Source of the DNA: Niabella agricola
Lineage (GTDB): Bacteria; Bacteroidota; Bacteroidia; Chitinophagales; Chitinophagaceae
DNA length: 64,000 bases
NCBI RefSeq assembly: GCF_021538615.1
Contig: NZ_JAJHIZ010000003.1
Location: 4,092,001 to 4,156,000, forward strand
Direction: 5' to 3'
The notes under the pieces are model-generated. The model was not told where the DNA came from. It did not search any database and saw nothing but the letters and a program-made list of their open reading frames with translations. The position numbers were made by a program, and so were the translations under genes. Below, piece after piece: positions 26,195 to 36,492 of this stretch; position 1 is the first letter of the stretch, and every line of letters begins with the position of its first letter.

Positions 26195-27742
26195 ATGCCC
26201 AGTAGGTCGACAGACGCATTATTTCAACTGATAAAATCACTGGAAAAATCAGAAAAGCGAAATCTGAAGCTTTTTGCGGGGCGTAACTCGGGCGCAGAGT
26301 CTCTGAAAAGTATGCAGCTTTTCAACGCCCTCGACAAACTACCCGAATATGATGAAAAGCAATTGCTGAAAAAGGTGCCAACAGTCAGCAAGCAACAACT
26401 TTCCAATACCAAGGCCTTGCTGTATAAGCAGATACTGGGCAGCTTGCGGATCATACGGGAAGATAAAAATGCAGATATGCAGCTGCGGGAAATGATGGAC
26501 AGCGCGCGCATTCTTTTTAATAAAGGGCTTTACCTGCAAACGCTTAAAATACTGGATAAGACCAAGGAGTTTGCCCGAACATGGCATCAGCTTACCTACC
26601 TTCAACAGGCATTGTTTTTTGAAAAAAAGATTGAGGGCCTGTATATTACCCGAAGCATCCAGAACCGGGCCGATGAACTGGCCGAAGAGGCCGATGCCAT
26701 CGTGGAAAAGATCGCCCATATCAATACTTTATCCAACCTGGCCCTGCAGCTGTATAGCTGGTATATACAAAACGGGCATGCCCGCAATGAAAATGATGTA
26801 AAAACTGTAAAGCTTTTTTTTGAAAAAAGCCTGCCAAAAAATGCGGCGCAGCTGGATGGGTTTTACGAGAAGCAATATTATTATCAAAGCTATGCCTGGT
26901 ATGCGTTTATTAAGCTTGACTTCCTGATGTTTTACCGGTATTGTCAGAAATGGGTGGATGCTTTTGAAGCAGAACCGCATATGATCACTATTGAAACCAC
27001 GATGTACATCAAAGGCGTACATAATCTGATGAGCGCGCATTTTGACCTCATGAACCGCGACGGACTGGCTGCCTGCATCAAGAAATTTAAGCACTTTGTA
27101 CAAACGCCGCTGGTACAGGATAACAACAACAACCGCATTAACGGGTACGTATACCTCTACACAGCAGTGATCAACCTGCATTTCCTGGAAGGTACTTTTC
27201 ATAAAGGATTGAAGATGGTACCTTACCTCGAAGAAATGCTGGTGGAACACGGGCGGTACCTGGACCGGCACCGGGTGATGGTGTTCTACTACAAGATCGC
27301 CTGTTTGTATTTTGGCAGTGGCGATAATAAAATGGCCATTGATTATTTAAACCGAATCATTCATCAAAAAGACGATCTAAGGACCGATCTGCAATGTTAT
27401 TCGCGGCTGCTGCACCTGATTGCCCATTATGAACTGGGTAATTTTGATCTGCTGGAATACCTTATAAAGTCGGTTTACCGGTATATGGCAAAAATGGAAA
27501 ACCTGAGCAAGGTGGAGGAGGAAATGTTCCGGTTTCTGCGGAATGCCTTTAAGTTTAATGCAAAGACGATTCGCCCTGAATTTGAAAAACTGTTGATGAA
27601 GCTGAAAAAGTACCAGAGCAACCGCCTGGAGGCCAGAGCTTTTGCATACCTGGATGTGATCAGTTGGCTGGAAAGTAAATTGTCCGGTGTCAATGTGCAG
27701 GATCTGATCCGGAAGAAGTATTTAAGGGAATCCCGGAAATAG
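26195..27742 (+). CDS. Helical-repeat protein of unknown function
   Basis: A 515-residue, almost wholly alpha-helical protein rich in Leu, Lys, Glu and Tyr, without signal peptide or membrane segment. The repetitive helical pairs (for example LYLQTLKILDKTKEFARTWH and DNKMAIDYLNRIIHQKDDLR) suggest degenerate TPR-like repeats. I do not recognise a specific family. A strong ribosome-binding sequence AGAAGGAG ends 11 bases before the ATG, unusual in a phylum that seldom uses Shine-Dalgarno sites. It is divergent from leuA and followed by a hairpin (27751-27771). Confidence 0.65.
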   Translation: MPSRSTDALFQLIKSLEKSEKRNLKLFAGRNSGAESLKSMQLFNALDKLPEYDEKQLLKKVPTVSKQQLSNTKALLYKQILGSLRIIREDKNADMQLREMMDSARILFNKGLYLQTLKILDKTKEFARTWHQLTYLQQALFFEKKIEGLYITRSIQNRADELAEEADAIVEKIAHINTLSNLALQLYSWYIQNGHARNENDVKTVKLFFEKSLPKNAAQLDGFYEKQYYYQSYAWYAFIKLDFLMFYRYCQKWVDAFEAEPHMITIETTMYIKGVHNLMSAHFDLMNRDGLAACIKKFKHFVQTPLVQDNNNNRINGYVYLYTAVINLHFLEGTFHKGLKMVPYLEEMLVEHGRYLDRHRVMVFYYKIACLYFGSGDNKMAIDYLNRIIHQKDDLRTDLQCYSRLLHLIAHYELGNFDLLEYLIKSVYRYMAKMENLSKVEEEMFRFLRNAFKFNAKTIRPEFEKLLMKLKKYQSNRLEARAFAYLDVISWLESKLSGVNVQDLIRKKYLRESRK

Positions 27743-27971
27743 AGGCTGCTTTGCGGTTAAACGAACCGCAATAGGCGCAAGGGATTCGCGAGGTTCGCCT
27801 AAAAAGGAACAGGATTTTTACAGGGTGTCCTTGCGTCCATTGCGGATGCGTTGCGCACGTTGCGGTAAAATTAAGACTGCAAAGACAAGGTTCCGCCAGG
27901 TTTGCGAAGGCTGCATCAGGATCTATACAGGTTCCCTTGTGCGCATCGCGGTGCAATCTTCAGCGGCATCC

Positions 27972-27999
27972 AAAAAAATCGCTCCCGGCTGGGAGCGAT
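27972..27999 (-). terminator. Intrinsic terminator after the small secreted protein gene
   Basis: On the minus strand, ATCGCTCCC pairs with GGGAGCGAT (9-bp perfect stem, four-base loop), followed by six further T. It begins 24 bases after the stop codon of the gene at 28023. The rest of the spacer 27743-27971 shows only a perfect 8-bp hairpin at 27751-27771 without a U-tract. Confidence 0.85.
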
Positions 28000-28022
28000 G
28001 GAATATCTTTGGCCTGTTGGAA

Positions 28023-28382
28023 CTATCTGTAGAGATTCCGCAGTGGTTCGTTCGGGTTAAAGGTAAACCGGTTCAGGATCACTTTCTTTTTGTAAGGAAC
28101 AATATAGATATTGGTTCCTTTCTGATAAGAAATGGACGTGTTCAGGTTAATATAATTGTTGTTCGTAGTATTTGTGTTTGTCAGCACCCGATCCCCCCGG
28201 TATTGATACTCAGACCTTAGGGAAAAAGAAGAAAGTTCCTTTTCAAATTTATTCTCCGCCACATAACCGTTTTTCGGTTTGTCTTTTCCATGATCCACAT
28301 CTGTAACGGTATTTTCAGTCGCAAACGAAACACCTCCTACAGCCAGGACAAACAGCACAGTAAGTAAGAAGGTTTTCAACAT
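28023..28382 (-). CDS. Small secreted protein of unknown function
   Basis: A 119-residue protein with a signal peptide (MLKTFLLTVLFVLAVGGVSF, cleaved after ATE or nearby). The mature part is polar, with an Asn/Thr-rich segment (TNTNTTNNNYINLNTSISYQ). It ends with beta-like sequence, KKKVILNRFTFNPNEPLRNL. No family is recognised. It is a monocistronic unit: a perfect -7 promoter element upstream and a clean terminator downstream. Probable location is the periplasm or the cell surface. Confidence 0.65.
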   Translation of the reverse strand: MLKTFLLTVLFVLAVGGVSFATENTVTDVDHGKDKPKNGYVAENKFEKELSSFSLRSEYQYRGDRVLTNTNTTNNNYINLNTSISYQKGTNIYIVPYKKKVILNRFTFNPNEPLRNLYR

Positions 28383-28411
28383 TTTGTTCTTTTTAAAGAT
28401 TTAAACTGATA

Positions 28412-28419
28412 CAAAGGTA
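28412..28419 (-). promoter_or_regulatory. Candidate -7 element for the small secreted protein gene
   Basis: The minus strand reads TACCTTTG, a perfect match to TAnnTTTG, 30 bp upstream of the start at 28382. No TTG occurs in the usual -33 window. Confidence 0.5.
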
Positions 28420-28653
28420 TAATATAATTGTAAGAATTGAAAATTTTAATTTTTTTTTAACCACTATTCCTGTTGTGTGAACAATAAATAACCCTTTTCC
28501 CTTGTTTTTAGAAAATTTCAATCCGGTTTTTGGTTTTTTAGGTGCTGATTTTCACTTGCTTAAACCAGATGCAACAAAAAGCGGGTCGGGCACCTCTTAT
28601 AATAAAGTTTTACACACAGGAGGAAAACTTATTACGGGGGGAAATAGCAATAT

Positions 28654-28684
28654 TTTGCTATATTGAAACAAATTAGTGGATTTG
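28654..28684 (+). promoter_or_regulatory. Candidate promoter of the TPR gene
   Basis: TTTG at 28654-28657 and TGGATTTG at 28677-28684 (one mismatch to TAnnTTTG) are separated by 19 bp, within the range for Bacteroidota promoters. The TPR gene starts 32 bp downstream. Confidence 0.4.
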
Positions 28685-28715
28685 TGGTTTTGATAATAGA
28701 CATAAATGAGCAGAT

Positions 28716-30140
28716 ATGAGAGAGTATTCGCATCAAAGCGAGGAGCGTAAGGAAGACATAGAAGAATTATTACAACGCTATGAAAACCTGAAGACTGGTC
28801 AATCCGCATCCTACCTTGAAGAAGAAGAATTTGAACGGATCATTAACTATTTTGAATCCAGGGAAGCTTTTAAGAAAGCTATGCAGGCTACCGAAACAGC
28901 AATCGAGCAATTTCCGTATTCTGCGGGTTTACTGATAAAAAAGGCAGATCTCGTTTTAAACAACCGGGCGTATGACAGCGCTCTCGAATTACTAGATAAG
29001 GCTTCGATCTTTGACGGTAACAATATTGATATCTACATCCTGAAAACGGAGGCACTGCTGGCACTGGATCGCCAGGAAGAAGCCGTGGTCCTGCTGGAGG
29101 AGGCGCTGAACCTGTTTGAAGGCGATGAAAAGATCGAACTGCTTTTTGAACTGGCAGATGTATACGACGATTATGAAAGCTTCGATAAGGTATTTGATTG
29201 CCTGAAATGGATCCTGGAACTGGAACCAGCAAATGAAGAGGCGCTTTACAAGATCTGTTTCTGGACGGATTATACCGGCCGGAACGCCGAAAGTATTGAG
29301 TTGCATCAGAAGATCATCAATGAGTTTCCTTATTCTGAACTGGCATGGTTTAACCTGGGAGCGGCCTACCAGGGTATTAAGCTTTATGAAAAAGCGATCG
29401 ATGCCTATAAGTATGCGATTGTTATTGATGAAAAGTTTGATTATGCGTACCGCAATATCGGGGATGCCTATATCCGCCTTCGGAAATACAAAGATGCCAT
29501 TGAATACCTCGAACGGGTACTGGAACTGGCCAAGCCGGAAGATGTGATTTACGAAGCGATCGGCTATTGTTACGAGAAGTTAAAGAACTATGCACAGGCC
29601 CGGTTTTATTTCCGCAAGGCATCGCATCTGAACGAGGACAAGGGAGCGCTGCTGTATAAAGTGGCACTTACCTATTATAAAGAAGATAAATTTGAACTGT
29701 GCATCCGGCAGCTCGAATCTGCCCTGAAGATTAAAAACAATCACCCCGAATATTTGCTGCTGATGGGGCAAAGCAAGCTGGCATTGGGATTGGATAAAGA
29801 TGCATTGCAATATTTTTTGAATGTAGTACGCCTGCGTCCGAAACAGCTGATGGGGTGGGAAGCGCTGATCATCGGTCTTTATAAAGCCGAGCAGTTTGAG
29901 CAGGGACTGGAGCAGGTTCAAAATGCGATCCTCCGGATTGGTGCCGATAAACCGCTGTTTCACTATTACAGAGCCTTGTTTTGTTTTGGCTTAGGGCAGT
30001 CGAAGCAGGCGCTGATCGAGTTGGAAGAAGGCTTACGGAAAGCGCCCCGAATGTTAAAGAAAATACTGGAGATAGCGCCAGAGCTTTTACAACGGTCCTC
30101 TGTTACGGCGTTGATTGCGCAGGTGAAACGGAAGCCCTAG
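28716..30140 (+). CDS. Tetratricopeptide repeat protein
   Basis: A 474-residue soluble protein with about ten TPR units. Clear units include ELAWFNLGAAYQGIKLYEKA, YAYRNIGDAYIRLRKYKDAI and EAIGYCYEKLKNYAQARFYF, with Gly, Tyr, Ala and Pro at the usual positions. There is no signal peptide. The first 30 residues are charged (HQSEERKEDIEELLQRYENL) and may form a coil. TPR scaffolds hold protein partners together; none can be named here. It converges on the AsmA-like gene with a 38-bp gap. It is a single-gene unit with its own candidate promoter. Confidence 0.88.
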   Translation: MREYSHQSEERKEDIEELLQRYENLKTGQSASYLEEEEFERIINYFESREAFKKAMQATETAIEQFPYSAGLLIKKADLVLNNRAYDSALELLDKASIFDGNNIDIYILKTEALLALDRQEEAVVLLEEALNLFEGDEKIELLFELADVYDDYESFDKVFDCLKWILELEPANEEALYKICFWTDYTGRNAESIELHQKIINEFPYSELAWFNLGAAYQGIKLYEKAIDAYKYAIVIDEKFDYAYRNIGDAYIRLRKYKDAIEYLERVLELAKPEDVIYEAIGYCYEKLKNYAQARFYFRKASHLNEDKGALLYKVALTYYKEDKFELCIRQLESALKIKNNHPEYLLLMGQSKLALGLDKDALQYFLNVVRLRPKQLMGWEALIIGLYKAEQFEQGLEQVQNAILRIGADKPLFHYYRALFCFGLGQSKQALIELEEGLRKAPRMLKKILEIAPELLQRSSVTALIAQVKRKP

Positions 30141-30178
30141 CCGTTGTTCCGCGTTTAAGTAAAGAACAGGCTTTCGGG

Positions 30179-33100
30179 TTAAGACCGCACTCTTCGCATA
30201 TATCGTCGTTGTCTTCCTTTAACACCGGGTACGCCGATGCTGGATTTGATGCCTTCGAGGGAGGATTTGATCAGGAAATTGATAGGTGACTTATCTTTTA
30301 GCCGTTCAAAGAACAAGGGAGAATGCTTGCCGCGGTTGTTTTTCCGGAGGATAAGCGCATTTGCCAGCCAACTGATAAGCCGGTTTTTAAAGCTTTGCAG
30401 CGTTTGGTCGTCCCGGTTCATCAGGCGTAGTTTCAGTCCCCGGTAAAACATTTGCATCGACCCTGTTGAGTAATTTTCGCCACCGATACCTGTCATACTC
30501 AGGCTATCCAGCTGTCCTTTCAAAACCTCCGCACTCACCAGCGGAAGCAGGGCCTGGTTCCATTTTTTAAGGTCGAGCGGACCGGTTTGCAACTGCATGC
30601 GGAAACGTCCTAAACTGTCTGTATAGGATTGTTGTACCGCCAGTCTGGTGTCCAGCGCACCGATCACATGCGCCCGGGCATCGATGTAAAGGCTGTCTGA
30701 TGGACCGAGGTTGTAATTGCGCACCGGGTACAGCTGCGCATTCAGATCGGATACGGGAATAATGCCCAGCCGGTTGGTAACGGGGTTGATCTCCCAGTAT
30801 TCCACGTATGCCCGGGAAAGCCCCACAGTATCAATGTTTATCTTTATGGGAATATTAAGGATTTGCTGTACAGGCAGGCCTTTATACTTTTTAGCTGTAT
30901 CCGGTTGTGTTTTATCCTTAAAAGATAAAAGCCGTACGGCGTCTGCGTTTAGTTTGCCGATTTTAAGTATGCTTTCGTTGCCAAAAGCATACGTGTCAAA
31001 GCGGCCTCCGCTGACAGTGCCGGTCTGCAGTTTCAGGTAATCTTCATTGAATGCCTTGGCTTTTTTATAATCTTCAATGCTTTGTACCGGGGTAAGCCTT
31101 AAGGAGTCGGTCTTAAAGTAACCATCTTTGAACTGAAAATTATACCAGCGTAGATGGTTCTTTGCTGTGGCATAGCTGCCGGTAGCGTTGCCAATATATA
31201 GCTGATCGCTTGCCTTAAGTACATCACCGATGTTCCGGAGTTCGCGGGAGTTGAGGGCTATATTGCGGATCTCTCCGGTATCCAGCCGGAGGACTGCGTT
31301 CTTTTTCCCCAAACTGTCAAATACCAGCTTATCCATAGAATGTACATTCAGCAGCGTGCTCCAATCCAGTTTACCTTCCTCGTTCTTGCCGGCTTTTAGC
31401 TGGTCCAATTCAATATTGAGTTTATTATAATTGGTGGCAAAACGTTTTCCGTTGCTGTTTAAAAATTCAAAATTGGTGAGATAGGCCTGCAGATTTTTAA
31501 TCGCAAGCAGCTGCTGATTTGAGGATATCAGGTTTCGGATGCGCAGGTAACTGTTTTCGGGCACCCCGTCCCACCGGATTGTTTGGGTTTCATTTTTATT
31601 GCTCACAAACTGCAGTTCCAGTTTGGGCCGCTGTAGCAGTACTTCACCCAATTGGATCTGCGGCCGGTGTTGTGTTGCTGCGCGATTGCTGTCTTTTTTT
31701 CCAAAATGGCCGGTGATATCCGGATCTGTCAGCACGATCTTTTGCAGTTGAAGGTTACCGTTGATGATCTGGTTCATGTAAGGAACAAACGCAACCTGGG
31801 GAATCTTTATCTGAATAGAGTCAACGCCGGTTGTTTTTTCAAAAACAACGTTATGCAACAGGCTGCCCGCAGCATCATTGAGTATGATCTTTTCAACTGC
31901 GATGTGCTGTTCCGGAGTGGTCATCAGAAAATCATGACCGGAAAGGGCGAGCCCGTTTACCACGATGTCGGCACGTTTATTTTTACGGAGCTCTTTTATA
32001 ATAAGCGACTCGAAATAGGCGCTTAGATCTTTGTTGCCATCCTGAAACCGCAGGGAGGTGTTTTTGCCTTCAAGGTCTTTTATCAGGAAGTGATTCAGCG
32101 CTTTTTTCGCAGGCGTTTTCCCGGACGATGAAGCGGCACGGATGCGGATGGCTGCGCTTTGCCACTGGGCGCCAAAGACGGAAAGGCGTTGGTTGGTACT
32201 GTCGAGGATCAGGTCGTCGATGCGGGCATTATTCACATCTGCATGGATACCGTTGCCCCGTACGGCAATACTGGCGGCCCTGATGCCTTGGTTATTGTCG
32301 AGCGCTGCCTGGTTGAGCGTTACGGATAGCCCGTCTTTTTGAAACAGGCCCCTGCTGAAATTGAATACTTTTATCGAATGCCGGATGTGCTTTACCTTTC
32401 GGGACGCGGTCAATTCATCCGGCATTACCGAAAGATTGGCATCGGACAGGCTCAGCGTGGCATTTTTTCCGAGATTAAGACGGATGTTCCCGTTCTGAAT
32501 ACCCAATGCATTCAGATTCATCACCGAGCCAATGTTGCTGAGCGTTTGAAAAATACTTTTTTCTTTTTTGCTTTTCTGCGCAGTGAGCGAATATTCGATC
32601 TCCGGGTTGAGGAATAAAGCGCTGTTGGCGCTAAAAAAATTGTCGTAGAGCAAAGCCTCCCAGGAAAGCCCCCTTAGCTCAAAACGAGGCATCTGTATGT
32701 TGTTAATGATCTTTGTGCCCTTGTATTCTTTAAAGGAAAACTTCGTAAGGTTGATGGCGTCGTTAAAGAACTGAACGCTGTCAAATGCCAGCGCGTACCT
32801 TCCGTCCTGCAGCCGGGTTTCATAGTTGTGGAGGGTCATCAGGAACTTATCTACCTTCACTACCTGCTCGTTTCCCTGCCGGATCATCAACCCCTGCAAC
32901 TCAAAATTGTTGTGATTGGAGGCAAAGGTATTCACCTTGCCCTTCCGGATGGTATTGATATTGATGCCCCCGTTTTGAACAACCACGTAGTTCAGCATTA
33001 CATCCCCAAACAGTTGTTGCAGCAGGTCGTCGATCTTTTGTATTTTTTTATTGTTCCGCCGCGAAACCTTTTGATCGCTGTCGATGTCCAGGAAGATATT

Positions 33101-34069
33101 GGGATTGGTACTGTAAACCGAATCAGCCTGTACCACTTCCTCATGATAGAGGGTATCAAAGTTGATATTGGTCAGCCGCAGTTTATCAAAATAGATTTTA
33201 AAGGCACTTTTGGAGCTATCATCTTTTGTACCCCGGATGGTGCAGCTGTCAAACTCCACGCGCTGGTTCTGCAGGGTGAATTTGAAATTTTTAAAACTCA
33301 GCATATACCGGTTTCCGGGAAAAATGATGTTCTGGTCGTGTGAGCGGATATAGATCTCGTCTGTGAACGGGATCTTTTCACCCGAATTACTGTTTTTCCT
33401 GCTGGTAGTACTGTCTACCTGCAAACCATCCAGCCGCATATCGATTTGGTTTACCACAAAGGGGGTTTCCTGGGGTCTGGTATTATCGATCAGTGAAAGG
33501 CTGCCATCGGTTAAGATGAACCGGTTAATTTTTAGTTCATTGATGGCGTCGTTGATGGAATTGGACACTTTTCCCATTTCCAGTGCCACAGAAAATTTTT
33601 CATCGGCATTGTTTCCCGGAGAACCTCTGTTCCTGTCGGCTTTCCGCAGGCGGGAGCTCAGCCGGGTAATGGTTACGGCAGGTGTATACAGATGTATGGA
33701 ATCAATCAGGATCTGTTTTCTGAATAGCAGGGGCAGAAAGCCACGGGCCTTTATGGTAATGCGTTTTACGTTTACATTATAAAGAGATCTGGCGGTACTG
33801 TCTGTGGAGTAAAAAAGAGCATTTTGAAGTTCGATCTTATTCTTGATCCAGTTAAATTTAAACTTGTCGACCTTTAACTTTAGCCGGCCCCTGGACTGCC
33901 GCTCCACGATCTGTTCCAAAGCGTTTTCCGCGTGATCAATAAACCAAAAGTTAAATGCGGTAATAACAGTGGCTACAATACCAAGAACAATCAGCCAGAA
34001 GCGGTGCCGCCTTCTCCTGAACCGGAGGCTCAGGCGTGGTAGGTCTTTCAAACGAATCCTGGTCTTCAA
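30179..34069 (-). CDS. Giant AsmA-like envelope protein
   Basis: A 1296-residue protein with a basic cytoplasmic N-terminus (RFRRRRHR), one membrane anchor at about residues 24-44 and a very long periplasmic region rich in beta-strands. Motifs such as VDKFKFNWIKNKIELQNALF, LLFRKQILIDSIHLYTPAVT and a C-terminal LQTGPLDLKKWNQALLPLVS section resemble AsmA/DUF748 proteins. Related large AsmA/TamB-type proteins are proposed to form lipid-conducting grooves between membranes; that role here is inferred. The only plausible start is the TTG at 34069: an in-frame stop lies just upstream and no Met is near. It converges on the TPR gene. Confidence 0.75.
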   Translation of the reverse strand: MKTRIRLKDLPRLSLRFRRRRHRFWLIVLGIVATVITAFNFWFIDHAENALEQIVERQSRGRLKLKVDKFKFNWIKNKIELQNALFYSTDSTARSLYNVNVKRITIKARGFLPLLFRKQILIDSIHLYTPAVTITRLSSRLRKADRNRGSPGNNADEKFSVALEMGKVSNSINDAINELKINRFILTDGSLSLIDNTRPQETPFVVNQIDMRLDGLQVDSTTSRKNSNSGEKIPFTDEIYIRSHDQNIIFPGNRYMLSFKNFKFTLQNQRVEFDSCTIRGTKDDSSKSAFKIYFDKLRLTNINFDTLYHEEVVQADSVYSTNPNIFLDIDSDQKVSRRNNKKIQKIDDLLQQLFGDVMLNYVVVQNGGININTIRKGKVNTFASNHNNFELQGLMIRQGNEQVVKVDKFLMTLHNYETRLQDGRYALAFDSVQFFNDAINLTKFSFKEYKGTKIINNIQMPRFELRGLSWEALLYDNFFSANSALFLNPEIEYSLTAQKSKKEKSIFQTLSNIGSVMNLNALGIQNGNIRLNLGKNATLSLSDANLSVMPDELTASRKVKHIRHSIKVFNFSRGLFQKDGLSVTLNQAALDNNQGIRAASIAVRGNGIHADVNNARIDDLILDSTNQRLSVFGAQWQSAAIRIRAASSSGKTPAKKALNHFLIKDLEGKNTSLRFQDGNKDLSAYFESLIIKELRKNKRADIVVNGLALSGHDFLMTTPEQHIAVEKIILNDAAGSLLHNVVFEKTTGVDSIQIKIPQVAFVPYMNQIINGNLQLQKIVLTDPDITGHFGKKDSNRAATQHRPQIQLGEVLLQRPKLELQFVSNKNETQTIRWDGVPENSYLRIRNLISSNQQLLAIKNLQAYLTNFEFLNSNGKRFATNYNKLNIELDQLKAGKNEEGKLDWSTLLNVHSMDKLVFDSLGKKNAVLRLDTGEIRNIALNSRELRNIGDVLKASDQLYIGNATGSYATAKNHLRWYNFQFKDGYFKTDSLRLTPVQSIEDYKKAKAFNEDYLKLQTGTVSGGRFDTYAFGNESILKIGKLNADAVRLLSFKDKTQPDTAKKYKGLPVQQILNIPIKINIDTVGLSRAYVEYWEINPVTNRLGIIPVSDLNAQLYPVRNYNLGPSDSLYIDARAHVIGALDTRLAVQQSYTDSLGRFRMQLQTGPLDLKKWNQALLPLVSAEVLKGQLDSLSMTGIGGENYSTGSMQMFYRGLKLRLMNRDDQTLQSFKNRLISWLANALILRKNNRGKHSPLFFERLKDKSPINFLIKSSLEGIKSSIGVPGVKGRQRRYMRRVRS

Positions 34070-34284
34070 ATTGTTGTTGGTTTATACTTAAAAATAATGA
34101 AAAAACACCGAACGTGCTCACTAAATAAAAGTATAAATATCAACGCATTAACAAAGTTTTTAAGAAAAGGCAGGCGCCGCGGGTGTATGCCGCTGTTTTG
34201 AAGACGCCAAAGCAGCATTAGGGAATAGCAGGTCGGTTTTGGGTTTTAATGGCCTCAGTTGCCGGGAAGTCGGCGAAGAAGTAC

Positions 34285-34318
34285 AAAGGCACGGCAGATC
34301 CAGTGCTGCCGCGCCTTT
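34285..34318 (-). terminator. Probable terminator after metG
   Basis: A 13-bp stem with one G-U pair, AAAGGCGCGGCAG paired with CTGCCGTGCCTTT on the minus strand, with an eight-base loop, 15 bases after the metG stop. No long U-tract follows, so efficiency is uncertain. The rest of the spacer 34070-34332 has no gene. Confidence 0.55.
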
Positions 34319-34332
34319 GTGATGTGTTATTT

Positions 34333-36462
34333 TTAGCTGATGGCTGCACCGTCCGGAGCCTTTTCATCGGCGGCCACAAACACCAGTTTTCCTGTGGCAT
34401 CCTCTGCCATCAGGATCATACCATTACTTTCAATGCCTCTCATTTTGCGGGGAGCCAGGTTGGCAACCACCACCACTTTTTTACCAGGCAGTGTTTCCGG
34501 GGCAAAATGCAGGGCGATTCCCGAAACGATCGTCCGCTTTTCAAAACCCAGGTCGATCTCGAGTTTCAGTAATTTATCCGCTTTTTCCACCTTCTCGGCG
34601 GTGAGAATCGTACCGGTACGCAGATCGATCTTCGCAAAGTCGTCGAAAGTGATTTGCGATTTGAGCCCCGAAGCCTCGGGGGAGATTTGAGATCCGGACT
34701 CAGCTGAAGGCTGACCGCTGCCAACTGACGGCTGATCACTAACTGCAGCCTGTTCGCTGCCGGCTTTCAGTTTCAGCAATTGTGCCTCAATTTCGGCATC
34801 TTCAATCTTGCGGAACAGCAATTCCGGCGCTCTTAAGGCATAGCCCACACTCAGCAGGTTGATCTTTCCGGCGTTTTCCCAATCCAGTATGCGGTCTACT
34901 ACCTTCATCATATGCAGCATTTTCTTTGCTGTTGCAGGCAGGAAGGGATTGATCAGGATGGCAAGGTTTGCGGTAAGCTGTAAGCAAAGGTGCAAACAGT
35001 TATCGATCCGCTGTTGCAGCAAGGCGCTTTCGGGATTTTCGGCCGTTAATTGCTTGGCGAGGATCCAGGGCTCTTTGTCCTGCATATATTTATTGCCTTT
35101 ACGGCTCAGGTCAATCACTTCAAACAGCGCATCCCGGAACCGGAAATTTTCCAGCGCGGTTTGTACCCTGGCTTCTGCCTGTTGGATATCGGAGATCAGT
35201 GTTTTATCGGCGTCATCCAGCAGTTCCGTATGCAATTTGGGCACCTTGCCCCCGCAAAGCTTATGCATCAGCACAAAAGTGCGGTTTACAAAGTTTCCGA
35301 AAATGGATACCAGTTCATTATTAATACGGTCCTGGAAATCCTTCCAGGTAAAGTCGTTGTCTTTGGTCTCCGGTGCGTTACTGCAAAGCACATAGCGGAG
35401 GGCATCTTCGCAGCCGGGGAAATCTTTTACATATTCGTGTACCCAAACGGCCCAGTTGCGGCTGGTAGACACCTTCTGACCTTCGATGTTCAAAAATTCA
35501 TTGGCCGGCACATTGTCCGGCAATACAAAATTGCCATGCGCCTTTAACATGGCGGGGAAGATGATGCAATGGAAAACGATATTGTCTTTTCCAATAAAAT
35601 GGATCAGGCGGGTATCTTCCTGGCACCAGTAATCGGCCCACTGTTCCGTCAGTTCCTTAGTGGCAGAAATATACCCGATGGGCGCATCGAACCAAACATA
35701 CAGTACTTTTCCTTCCGCATCGGGCAGGGGTACTTTAATGCCCCAGTTGCTGTCACGGGTCATGGCCCGGGGTTGAAGCCCGTTATCCAGCCAGCTTTTG
35801 CACTGGCCGTAGACGTTTGCTTTCCATTCTTTATGATCTTCCAGGATCCACTGTTTCAGCCATGTTTCATAGTTTTGTAGAGGGAAATACCAGTGTTTGG
35901 TTTTTTTCTTTACCGGAATGGCATCGCTCAGGGTGCTGCGCGGGTTGATCAGTTGTTCTGGCGACAGGCTGCTGCCGCATTTTTCGCATTGGTCGCCAAA
36001 TGCCCCCGGATTACCACATACGGGGCAGGTACCGGTAATATAACGGTCTGCCAAAAAAGTGTTGGTCTTTTCGTCATAATACTGCTCGGTTTCCCGTTCT
36101 TCAAACAATCCCTTATCATAAAGTACCTTAAAAAAGTCGGCGGCGGTTTGGTGGTGCACCGGGTTAGAGGTGCGGGAATAGATATCGAAGGAGATCCCCA
36201 TTTGCTCAAAACTTTCCTTGATCTGCGCATGGTATTTATCTACAATATCCTGCGGACTTACCCCTTCTTTCATTGCCCGGATGGTAATGGGCACGCCATG
36301 CTCGTCGCTGCCCCCGATCAGTTTTACATCTTTTTTCTGTGCTCTTAAATAGCGTGCATAAATATCAGCCGGTATATAGCATCCCGCCAGGTGTCCGATG
36401 TGCACGGGTCCGTTGGCATAAGGCAGGGCTGCTGTAATTAAGGTTCTTTTATATTCTTTCAT
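34333..36462 (-). CDS. metG: Methionyl-tRNA synthetase
   Basis: MetG charges tRNA-Met with methionine. Starting at the ATG at 36462 gives 709 residues; the longer frame from 36585 adds 41 unrelated residues and would place the start upstream of the promoter. The HIGH motif is at 21-24, the zinc knuckle reads [18 protein letters not shown], and the KMSKS loop appears as KVSTS. An anticodon-binding helical domain follows, then a Ser/Gly/Gln/Pro-rich linker and a C-terminal EMAPII-type tRNA-binding domain beginning [20 protein letters not shown]. The linker DNA matches intergenic repeats of this genome (see findings). A -7 element sits 23 bp upstream. Confidence 0.97.
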   Translation of the reverse strand: MKEYKRTLITAALPYANGPVHIGHLAGCYIPADIYARYLRAQKKDVKLIGGSDEHGVPITIRAMKEGVSPQDIVDKYHAQIKESFEQMGISFDIYSRTSNPVHHQTAADFFKVLYDKGLFEERETEQYYDEKTNTFLADRYITGTCPVCGNPGAFGDQCEKCGSSLSPEQLINPRSTLSDAIPVKKKTKHWYFPLQNYETWLKQWILEDHKEWKANVYGQCKSWLDNGLQPRAMTRDSNWGIKVPLPDAEGKVLYVWFDAPIGYISATKELTEQWADYWCQEDTRLIHFIGKDNIVFHCIIFPAMLKAHGNFVLPDNVPANEFLNIEGQKVSTSRNWAVWVHEYVKDFPGCEDALRYVLCSNAPETKDNDFTWKDFQDRINNELVSIFGNFVNRTFVLMHKLCGGKVPKLHTELLDDADKTLISDIQQAEARVQTALENFRFRDALFEVIDLSRKGNKYMQDKEPWILAKQLTAENPESALLQQRIDNCLHLCLQLTANLAILINPFLPATAKKMLHMMKVVDRILDWENAGKINLLSVGYALRAPELLFRKIEDAEIEAQLLKLKAGSEQAAVSDQPSVGSGQPSAESGSQISPEASGLKSQITFDDFAKIDLRTGTILTAEKVEKADKLLKLEIDLGFEKRTIVSGIALHFAPETLPGKKVVVVANLAPRKMRGIESNGMILMAEDATGKLVFVAADEKAPDGAAIS
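34658..34740. repeat. Intergenic-type repeat embedded in the metG linker
   Basis: GATTTGAGCCCCGAAGCC (34658-34675) followed by TCGGGGGAGATTTGAG (34676-34691) is nearly identical to the inverted element at 56004-56040. The adjacent stretch to 34740, with units like CTGAAGGCTGAC and CAACTGACGGCTGATCAC, resembles spacers at 38583 and 59310. It is translated as the low-complexity linker between the anticodon-binding and EMAPII domains. Confidence 0.65.
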
Positions 36463-36484
36463 GGATCGTACTTGCATTAGCCTG

Positions 36485-36492
36485 CAAAAGTA
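36485..36492 (-). promoter_or_regulatory. Candidate -7 element of metG
   Basis: The minus strand reads TACTTTTG, followed by CA, a perfect TAnnTTTG match, 22 bp upstream of the metG ATG at 36462. A TTG lies farther away than the usual -33 distance, so only the -7 part is convincing. Confidence 0.5.

Larger units (their letters stand above)
28383..28715. other. Spacer between divergent secreted-protein and TPR genes
   Basis: A 333-bp AT-rich stretch with no gene. It holds the two candidate promoters listed separately. Confidence 0.6.
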
